64,000 nucleotides of DNA from Lysobacteraceae bacterium (GTDB lineage: Bacteria; Pseudomonadota; Gammaproteobacteria; Xanthomonadales; Xanthomonadaceae): positions 434,001 through 498,000 of the forward strand of contig BPKJ01000001.1 in NCBI GenBank assembly GCA_026005075.1, in the 5' to 3' direction. A program made the translations under genes and the position numbers. A model generated the notes under the pieces. The model was not told the origin of the DNA. It saw only the letters and a list, made by a program, of their open reading frames with translations, and searched no databases. Positions within the stretch are counted from its first letter, which is position 1. Every line of letters starts with the position of its first letter. This document shows positions 57,613 through 64,000 of this stretch, in pieces.

Positions 57613-58735
57613 ATGTCCGCCACCCCTTCTTCCCTTGCTGCCGCGTCCACCGGCCACCCGCCCCGCAGCGCCTGGCTGCTCGCCCTCGCCGTGCCGCTGC
57701 TGCCCTTCCTCGCCGCCGGCACCGCCGCCGCCGGGCTGGGCGAAGCCGCATGGTGGATTCCGCCCCTGGTCCTCTACGGCCTCGTCCCCGTGCTCGATCA
57801 GTGCCTCGGTGAAGACCGCCGCAACCCCTCGCCCGAGGAGGAGGCCGCCATCGCCCGCGACCCCCTTCTACCGGGCGGTGCTGCTGGCCTGGCTGCCCCT
57901 GCACTACGCCGCCTTGCTGCTGGGGATCGGTTGGGCGGCGGCCAACCCGCCGGGCTGGCTGGGCTGGACCGGCATCGCGGCCAGCCTCGGGCTGGTCAGC
58001 GCCGGCGGCATCAACGTCGGCCACGAGCTGGGCCACAAGCGCGGCATACTGAACGCGTGGCTGGCCCGGCTCGCCCTGGCGCCGTCCTGCTACGGCCATT
58101 TCGTGGTCGAGCACAACCGCGGCCACCACGTGCGTGTGGCCACGCCCGAGGACCCGGCCAGCGCCCGCCTCGGCGAGAGCTTCTGGCACTTCCTGCCGCG
58201 CAGCGTGTTCGGCGGCCTGCGCTCGGCCTGGGCGCTGGAGAGAGAGCGCCTCGCCCGCCTGGGCCTGCCGGTCTGGCACCCGAGCAACCAGAACCTCCTT
58301 GGCTGGCTGCCGAGCCTGGCGCTGGGCGCGGGCCTCGTGGCGCTGTTCGGCTGGGCGGCGCTGCCGCTGTGGCTGGCGCAGGCGGCCTGCGGCGTGGCCA
58401 GCCTCGAAGCGGTCAACTACATCGAGCACTACGGCCTGCTGCGCGCACGCGGCCCCGACGGCCGCCTCGAGCGCTGCGGCCCGCAGCACTCGTGGAACAG
58501 CAGCCGGCGCCTGTCCAACTGGCTGCTGTTCCATCTCGAGCGCCACTCCGACCACCACGCCCACCCGCTGCGGCCGTATCCGCTGCTGCGGCACTTCGAG
58601 CACAGCCCGCAGCTGCCGGCGGGATACGCGGCGCTGATCCCGCTGGTGTGGCTGCCGCCGCTGTGGCGAAGGCTGATGGACCGCCGCGTGCTGGCCTACT
58701 ACGGGGGCGACGCGAGCCGGGCCAACCGCGGCTGA
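57613..58735 (+). CDS. alkB: Alkane 1-monooxygenase AlkB-type, one frameshift
   Basis: The membrane-bound non-haem di-iron hydroxylase motifs are all present: NVGHELGHKRG, EHNRGHHVRVATPEDPASAR, NYIEHYGLLRARG and ERHSDHHAHPLRPYPLLRHF, with LSNWLLFHLERHSDHH. AlkB oxidises medium-chain alkanes to 1-alkanols with rubredoxin as donor; no rubredoxin gene is nearby. The first 84 residues and the rest are in different frames because of one extra C in the CCCCC at 57860; removing it gives RDPFYRAVLLAWL. TTGGAGG precedes the ATG. Confidence 0.92.
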
Positions 58736-58762
58736 GTCCCTTCCCCGCGCCCACCGACCTCG

Positions 58763-60481
58763 CTACTCGAAGCTGTCGCGGAACAGGCAATCGCCGCTGC
58801 CGTTGCAAACGCTGCTGCCGGCCGGCACGCTGACCGTGAACGAAAAGTTCTCGGTACCGGCGTTCTGCCGCACCGCGCTGCAGCTCACCGAGCCGCTCTG
58901 TGCGCTGGCCGCAAGGGTCGCCTGCACCACCACCGGGCTGGCGCTGCCTCCCACCGCGATGGTCTGCGGCGATCCCGAGGCGATGGCAGCCGCACCGCTG
59001 GCGCTGCAGCTGAGCTGGGTGGTGCCTGCCCCGCTGCCGCCGCTGACCGCAAAAGCGATGCTGCTGCTGACCGTCTGCCCCTGACTCCCGCCGGGCAGGG
59101 TGAGCGTGCTGCCCGAGGCCGGGCTCGGGCTCAGGCTGGGCCCCTGATCCACCTGCTGCTGGAAGCAGCCGTTGGCGAGATTGCTGGTCACCCGCGGCGC
59201 GAACAGGGCCTGATGCGCGGGATGGAACTCGTTGAGGTTGGATCCGCAGCCGGCGCCCCCGCTCCCGGTCGAGAAGTTGCAGTAGCTCATGATCGAGCCC
59301 TTGCCCGGCACGGAGTTGTCGGTAGGGCAACTGACCGGCCCGCTGTAGCAGCTGCTCTCACCGGCGAAGCACTGGTCGATGGTGTTCGTGCTCACCGGAC
59401 CGCTGCCGTTGTTGCGGTCCGAGCAATGGGTGTGCTGGGCACCGAAGTTGTGGCCGATCTCGTGGCCGACGAGGGTGACGTTGGTCGAGGCCGGGAAGCC
59501 CGTGCCGCGGATGATCCAGACCGCGCTGTAATGGCCTGCCACCTGCCCGCCGGAGCCGTTCAGGCTCTTCGCGGTGCAGTAGTTGCCGGCACTGCCCGCG
59601 TCGAGCACCCAGGCCAGCCCCTGCCCGGAGTTGGTGCTGGGGGACTTGCCGGAGAGCAGGGTCACGAAGGCGCGCGGCACGCTGGCCAGCGTGCCATTGC
59701 TCCAGACCGTACCCATCTCGCCGAGCTGGCCATTGATGGTGGATGCATTGTAGGGATCGGCAACGTCCGAGGTGCGCAGCAGCGTCGTCCCCTGCACCAG
59801 GCGCACGCCGAGGTCACGCTCGTAGGCCGCGTTCATGCCGGCGACGAGATCGGCAAGGTAGGCGGTGGCGGCCGAGGTATCGTTCGAGAAGCGCAGGCTC
59901 ATCAGCTCGTTGTCGGTGTCGATGGCGAGCGTTGCCAGCGCCAGCCCGCCTGCCTTGCCGGCCGCCAGGGCGTTTGCAGGATCTTCCTCCGGCGCCGGCC
60001 CGCCCGCCAGCGTCCACGCACCCTCCCCGGTGGCGCAGGAAAAGCCGGTGGACGGCAGGTCCTTGGGCTGCTCGAAGCGCTGCATCCACAGCCTCCCGCC
60101 CCGTTGCCAGCCGGCGAAACCGTGCACCTGCCCGTCCTCGAACAGGCTGCCTCGGACCTCCCCACCGTCGGGTGCAACGGCAAGGAACAGCTTGCTCGAA
60201 GTGCGGGCGGGGTCCGGCAGGAAGTAGCGCCAGTGGGTGCGCGGCACCTCGCGCAGGCTGCCATCGGCGGCAGGCACCCAGATGCGCGCACCGGGGGCGT
60301 AGATCTCCACCCGGCGCAACCAGAGGCTCTTTCCGAAGCTGCGCCCGGGGGCGTACTCGAAGGGCGGCACCTCGACGACCTCGCCCACCGGCACTTCGTT
60401 CAGGGCCAGGGTCGCGGCCGAGGCCGGCGCCGCCAACGCAAGACCGAGCAGGAAAGCCCAGAGCAGGACCCGAACGCCCAT
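58763..60481 (-). CDS. Secreted M12-family zinc metalloprotease
   Basis: The 572-residue protein has a signal peptide (VLLWAFLLGLALAAPASA), a propeptide-like region (about 25-200), and a catalytic domain with the metzincin zinc motif LVGHEIGHNFGAQHTHCSD. The Met-turn follows (PGKGSIMSYCN). C-terminal is a beta-sandwich-like region rich in Ser/Gly/Thr (about 430-555), and the extreme end is CNGSGDCLFRDSFE. That last pattern, a short acidic aromatic FE-type tail after a Cys, recurs in secreted xanthomonad proteins and may be a sorting tag. The zinc site is complete. Confidence 0.88.
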   Translation of the reverse strand: MGVRVLLWAFLLGLALAAPASAATLALNEVPVGEVVEVPPFEYAPGRSFGKSLWLRRVEIYAPGARIWVPAADGSLREVPRTHWRYFLPDPARTSSKLFLAVAPDGGEVRGSLFEDGQVHGFAGWQRGGRLWMQRFEQPKDLPSTGFSCATGEGAWTLAGGPAPEEDPANALAAGKAGGLALATLAIDTDNELMSLRFSNDTSAATAYLADLVAGMNAAYERDLGVRLVQGTTLLRTSDVADPYNASTINGQLGEMGTVWSNGTLASVPRAFVTLLSGKSPSTNSGQGLAWVLDAGSAGNYCTAKSLNGSGGQVAGHYSAVWIIRGTGFPASTNVTLVGHEIGHNFGAQHTHCSDRNNGSGPVSTNTIDQCFAGESSCYSGPVSCPTDNSVPGKGSIMSYCNFSTGSGGAGCGSNLNEFHPAHQALFAPRVTSNLANGCFQQQVDQGPSLSPSPASGSTLTLPGGSQGQTVSSSIAFAVSGGSGAGTTQLSCSASGAAAIASGSPQTIAVGGSASPVVVQATLAASAQSGSVSCSAVRQNAGTENFSFTVSVPAGSSVCNGSGDCLFRDSFE

Positions 60482-60560
60482 GAGACACCTCCAAAGGCCG
60501 TCGGCAGGATCGCCGCACCACGATTACGCACTATACGCCGCCGTGGATGCTCCCGCCCCC

Positions 60561-61154
60561 CTACGCACCCGCAAGCTCGGCGAGAAGGCTGCGCAGGGCC
60601 TGGCCGCGGTGGCTGCGGGCATGCTTTTCCGCGGCACTCAGCTCGGCGGCACTGCGCCCGCTCGCCGGGTCGAGAAACACCGGGTCGTAGCCGAAGCCCC
60701 CCTGCCCGCGGGGTGCCTCCAGGATGCGTCCGTACCAGCGCCCGGTGGCGATCCGCGGATCGGGGTCGGCAGCGTGGCGCAGCAGCACCAGCACGCAGAC
60801 GAAATGGGCGCCGCGGGCGTCCTGCGCGACCCCCCGCAGCTGCTCGAGCAAGCGCCGCAGGTTGGCCTGCGCGTCGGCGCCTGGACCGGCGTAGCGGGCC
60901 GAGAGCAGGCCCGGTGCGCCGTCCAGCGCGTCCACGCACAGCCCGGAATCGTCGGCCAGCGCAGGCAGTCCGGTCGCCGCGCTGGCGTGGCGGGCCTTGA
61001 TCAGCGCGTTCTCGACGAAGCTGGCCCCGGTCTCCTCGGCCGCTGCGAGACCGAACGCATCGAGCCCCAGGGCCTCGATGCCGAGCGGAGCGAGCAGCGT
61101 GCGGAACTCCGCCAGCTTGCCCGGATTGGCGGTGGCGATCAGCAGCCGCTGCAC
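60561..61154 (-). CDS. rdgB: XTP/dITP diphosphatase (RdgB/HAM1)
   Basis: The 197-residue protein is Rdg[57 protein letters not shown], and [20 protein letters not shown] with [20 protein letters not shown]. It removes non-canonical purine nucleotides (ITP, XTP). GTG 61154 is chosen because it fits the family length; GAGGGGG lies upstream. It overlaps the end of rph by 16 bp, which is the usual rph-rdgB arrangement. Confidence 0.95.
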   Translation of the reverse strand: MQRLLIATANPGKLAEFRTLLAPLGIEALGLDAFGLAAAEETGASFVENALIKARHASAATGLPALADDSGLCVDALDGAPGLLSARYAGPGADAQANLRRLLEQLRGVAQDARGAHFVCVLVLLRHAADPDPRIATGRWYGRILEAPRGQGGFGYDPVFLDPASGRSAAELSAAEKHARSHRGQALRSLLAELAGA

Positions 61155-61894
61155 GCGGCCCCCTCGCCGCCTTCGAGCGCCCCGCGCTGGATCGCGATCA
61201 GGGCGCGGATGCCGGCTTCGGCGAGGTCGAGCAGGGCGTCCAGTTCGCGGCGGTGAAAGGCATGTCCCTCGGCGGTGCCCTGGATCTCGATCAGGCCGCC
61301 GCCGTCGTTCATGACCACGTTCATGTCGGTGTCGCAGGTCGAATCCTCGGCGTAGTCGAGGTCGAGCACCGGAGTGCTGCCCAGAAGCCCCACCGAGACC
61401 GCCGCCACCGCGCCGTGCAGCGGGTCGCGCTCCAGCTCGCCGCGCGCGCGCAGGGTCCGCACCGCATCGACCAGCGCCACCCACGCCCCGGTGATGGCCG
61501 CGCAGCGGGTACCGCCGTCGGCCTGCAGCACGTCGCAATCGAGGGTGATGGTGCGCTCGCCGAGTGCGGCCCGGTCGACGCAGGCGCGCAGGGCCCGCCC
61601 GATCAGGCGCTGGATCTCCAGCGTCCGCCCACCCTGCCTTCCCTGCGCGGCCTCGCGACCCATGCGCGTGTGCGTCGAGCGCGGCAACATGCCGTACTCG
61701 GCGGTCACCCAGCCCTCGCCCTTGCCGCGCAGGAAGGCCGGCACCCGGTTCTCGACGCTGGCGGTGCACAGCACCCGGGTCTCGCCCATCGTGATCAGCA
61801 CCGAACCCTCGGCATGGCGGGTGAAGCCACGCTGGATGGTGACGGGACGGAGCGCGTCGGCGGCGCGACCACTGGGCCGGAGCGGGCTGGACAT
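61139..61894 (-). CDS. rph: Ribonuclease PH
   Basis: The 251-residue protein matches RNase [82 protein letters not shown], and [20 protein letters not shown] with [20 protein letters not shown]. It trims tRNA 3' ends phosphorolytically. ATG 61894 is the family start. It is divergent from yicC, with a 67-bp gap. Confidence 0.95.
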   Translation of the reverse strand: MSSPLRPSGRAADALRPVTIQRGFTRHAEGSVLITMGETRVLCTASVENRVPAFLRGKGEGWVTAEYGMLPRSTHTRMGREAAQGRQGGRTLEIQRLIGRALRACVDRAALGERTITLDCDVLQADGGTRCAAITGAWVALVDAVRTLRARGELERDPLHGAVAAVSVGLLGSTPVLDLDYAEDSTCDTDMNVVMNDGGGLIEIQGTAEGHAFHRRELDALLDLAEAGIRALIAIQRGALEGGEGAACSGC

Positions 61895-61961
61895 CGGAAC
61901 ACCTTGGGATTCGGGGTCGCGAAGATTACCATTCGCGGTTCCCCACCCGCGCGGGATGCCC

Positions 61962-62819
61962 ATGATCCGCAGCATGACCGCCTATGCGAGCACGGAGCGC
62001 CCGACCGCGTTCGGGCTGCTCTGGGCCGAGATGCGTTCGGTCAACCATCGCTACCTGGAACTCTCGCTGAGGCTGCCCGAGGAGTTGCGCGCGCTCGAGC
62101 CGGTCCTGCGCGAGCGGATCGCGGGCCACCTGCAGCGGGGCAAGGTCGAGCTCAGTCTGCGCCTGCGTGGCACCGCATCCTCGGCCATGGTCCTGAACAC
62201 GGACCTGCTCGACCAGCTCGCGCAGATGGCCTGCGAGGCGCGGCAGCGCTTTCCGCAGATCGAGGTCGAGCTGGCCCAGCTGCTGCAGTTCCCCGGCCTG
62301 CTGCAGCGCGCGGAGATCGACCCGGAGGCCCTGCAGCTCGAGGCGCTGGCCGCCCTCGACGCCCTGCTCGCCGCCTTCACCGCAGCGCGCCAGCGCGAGG
62401 GGGCGCGGCTGGCCGTGCTGATGCGCGAGCGGCTCGACGCCATCGAGGCGCTGGTGACGCAGGTCCGCGAATGGCTCCCCGACATTCGCCGCGGGCTGGA
62501 GCAGAAGCTGCGCGAGCGGCTCGCCGGCCTGCGCGAATCGGCCGACCCCTCGCGCCTGGAACAGGAACTCGTGCTTGGCCTGTCGCGCATCGATGTCGAC
62601 GAGGAGCTGGACCGGCTCAGCGTGCATCTTGCCGAGGCCCGGCGCATCCTCGAACTCGACCAGCCGGTCGGGCGGCGGCTGGACTTCCTGATGCAGGAGT
62701 TCAACCGCGAGGCCAACACGCTTGGCTCGAAATCGGTCGACCCGCGCACCAGTCAGGCCGCCATCGACCTCAAGGTCCTGATCGAACAGCTGCGCGAACA
62801 GGTCCAGAACATCGAGTAG
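61962..62819 (+). CDS. yicC: YicC-family endoribonuclease
   Basis: The 285-residue protein starts [18 protein letters not shown] and has the conserved YicC regions [32 protein letters not shown], and [20 protein letters not shown] with [20 protein letters not shown]. YicC proteins are endoribonucleases linked to small-RNA decay in E. coli. GGGA is 5 nt before ATG 61962. It is followed by gmk after 12 bp, the common yicC-gmk pair. Confidence 0.93.
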   Translation: MIRSMTAYASTERPTAFGLLWAEMRSVNHRYLELSLRLPEELRALEPVLRERIAGHLQRGKVELSLRLRGTASSAMVLNTDLLDQLAQMACEARQRFPQIEVELAQLLQFPGLLQRAEIDPEALQLEALAALDALLAAFTAARQREGARLAVLMRERLDAIEALVTQVREWLPDIRRGLEQKLRERLAGLRESADPSRLEQELVLGLSRIDVDEELDRLSVHLAEARRILELDQPVGRRLDFLMQEFNREANTLGSKSVDPRTSQAAIDLKVLIEQLREQVQNIE

Positions 62820-62831
62820 GAGGGCTTGGCC

Positions 62832-63449
62832 ATGCGCGGAAACCTCTTCATCGTCGCCGCCCCGAGCGGTGCCGGCAAGTCCACCCTCGTCAACGCCGTG
62901 CTGGCGCGGGAGCCGTCGATCCGCCTGTCGATCTCGTTCACCTCGCGGCCGCCACGGCCCGGCGAGCGCCATGCCCAGCATTACCACTTCGTCAGCAAGG
63001 AAACCTTCGAGGCCATGATCGCGGCCGGCGAGTTCTTCGAGTACGCGATCGTGCACGGCGACTACAAGGGCACCGCGCGGGCCTCGGTCGAACCGCAGCT
63101 GGCCGCCGGCCACGACGTCCTGCTGGAGATCGACTGGCAGGGCGCACGGCAGGTGCGGGCCCGCATCCCCGAGGCCATCAGCGTGTTCATCCTGCCCCCC
63201 TCGCGCGAGGCACTGGAGGAGCGCATGCGCAAGCGTGGCCAGGACAGCGAGGAGGTCATGGCCCGCCGGCTTGCCGCCGCACGCGAGGAGATGTCCCACC
63301 TCCATGAGTTCGACTACCTGGTCATCAACCAGGATTTCGACCGCGCCACCGACGAGCTGCAGGCCATCTTCGTCGCCTCGCGCCTGCGCCGCGCCGCGCA
63401 GCTGGAGCGCCACGCCGATCTGGTGAAGAAGCTGCTGGAGGCCGACTGA
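62832..63449 (+). CDS. gmk: Guanylate kinase
   Basis: The 205-residue protein has the P-loop VAAPSGAGKSTLVNAVL and the GMP-binding ISFTSRPPRPGERHAQHYHF. It also has EFFEYAIVHGDYKGTARASV, VLLEIDWQGARQVRARIPEA and RLAAAREEMSHLHEFDYLVI. It phosphorylates GMP to GDP. I use ATG 62832 with AGGAGG 8 nt upstream rather than the TTG 6 nt earlier. Confidence 0.97.
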   Translation: MRGNLFIVAAPSGAGKSTLVNAVLAREPSIRLSISFTSRPPRPGERHAQHYHFVSKETFEAMIAAGEFFEYAIVHGDYKGTARASVEPQLAAGHDVLLEIDWQGARQVRARIPEAISVFILPPSREALEERMRKRGQDSEEVMARRLAAAREEMSHLHEFDYLVINQDFDRATDELQAIFVASRLRRAAQLERHADLVKKLLEAD

Positions 63450-63507
63450 GCTTGGCCTGCGGCTCGGCCGTGTCGCCGGGAGGATGTGCAGCTCGCCGCT
63501 GGCGGAC

Positions 63508-64000
63508 CTACCGTCCCACCGCCAGCGCGTAGTCGCCGAGCTCCGAGGTCATGGCCAGCACCAGGGCATGCGCCGAACGCGCCGTCAGCCCCTCCAGCCC
63601 GGTCTCGAAATCCGGTGGGGAGGGGGTGTAGGACTCGTCCTCGGCCAGCGCATCCCGCACCACGTACCCCATGACCACGTTGAGCAGCTCACCCAGCGCA
63701 TCCTGCGCCAGCTCGGTATCGCAGCGCTCCGGGGCGATGCGCATGAAGGCGCAGCCGATGCGCCGGGTCGTGGCTGCGTCCGCGGCGATGCCGATCCGGA
63801 GGGGTCGACCGGCCTCGATCTCGATGCAGGCGCTGATGCGGCCCGCTGCCGCCTCGGCCTTCGGCAGCACGGCGGCGAACTGCGAGCGCGCCTTGAGGAT
63901 ACGCAGGAACTGCTTGTTGCAGGCGTCGATCACCAGCCCGACCTCGCGCTCGATGGGGTGCCCCGCCAGCGCCTTGCGGAAGCCATCCTCGGCGCTCGCG
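63508..64000 (-). CDS. CheX-like chemotaxis-phosphatase domain protein, 5' end outside the window
   Basis: The frame is open to the window edge (FRKALAGHPIEREVGLVIDA, then KQFLRILKARSQFAAVLPKA). The C-terminal domain has the CheX pattern: RISACIEIEAGRPLRIGIA and LAQDALGELLNVVMGYVVRD, with the E-x2-N motif in ELLN that carries phosphatase activity in CheX/CheC-type proteins. About 160 residues are visible. The region upstream of VIDACNKQF may be a receiver or other domain but is too short to classify. Confidence 0.7.
   Translation of the reverse strand, partial: ASAEDGFRKALAGHPIEREVGLVIDACNKQFLRILKARSQFAAVLPKAEAAAGRISACIEIEAGRPLRIGIAADAATTRRIGCAFMRIAPERCDTELAQDALGELLNVVMGYVVRDALAEDESYTPSPPDFETGLEGLTARSAHALVLAMTSELGDYALAVGR

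Overview
The window is GC-rich (roughly 70 percent) and reads as the chromosome of a gammaproteobacterium of the Xanthomonadales (Lysobacter, Luteimonas or Xanthomonas-like). The evidence is a copLABMGCDF-type copper cluster, a Clp-type CRP regulator divergent from speD, an S46 dipeptidyl-peptidase, and a three-gene RiPP-like set typical of Lysobacteraceae.

Left third (about 1-21,240) is an accessory island. A narK nitrate/nitrite transporter gene lacking its 5' end lies at the window edge. A long copper/silver resistance block follows on the plus strand: copL, copA, copB, copM, an NTF2-like protein, a DUF411 lipoprotein (copG), a cytosolic Cys-rich copper-storage protein, copC, copD, a copper P-type ATPase (copF), a small Cys/His-rich exported protein, and a CusCBA efflux set. 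The cusA gene carries dozens of single-base indels. Beyond it are an orphaned MerR-type promoter, an IS5 fragment, an intact IS5-type transposase, the first residues of a Ser/Thr kinase, an insertion-sequence 5' end, a truncated tyrosine integrase, an intact tRNA(CAT) and the 5' half of a second tRNA(CAT). This nest of mobile DNA marks one end of the island.

Middle part (21.3-46.7 kb) is mostly core chromosome: tRNA-Gln, rplM-rpsI, a GlcF-like Fe-S protein with coq7, speD/clp, trpGDC, an ArsR-type regulator, two exported amidohydrolase-like proteins and pdxJ. It also holds a porin/FMN-binding protein/ApbE/membrane protein operon behind a Fur-box-like dyad, an ECF sigma/membrane anti-sigma/PDZ/exported-protein operon, two large c-di-GMP signalling proteins and a phosphopantetheinyl transferase.

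Right part (46.8-64 kb) starts with a GFA-family zinc protein and the RiPP-like set: a precursor with a nitrile-hydratase-like leader, a SagB-type dehydrogenase, and a convergent nucleotidyl-cyclase/TPR protein. This set is the most interesting uncharacterised system in the window. Then come an acyl-CoA dehydrogenase with a partner kinase, a Bcp peroxiredoxin, an S46 peptidase, a divergent AraC/alkane monooxygenase pair, a secreted M12 metalloprotease, rdgB-rph, yicC-gmk and a partial CheX-like protein.

Several otherwise normal genes (trpC, the first amidohydrolase, both c-di-GMP proteins, araC, alkB and possibly copM) each carry one frameshift with coding potential on both sides. I read these, and perhaps the much denser indels in cusA, as likely consensus errors, though pseudogenisation cannot be excluded from sequence alone.
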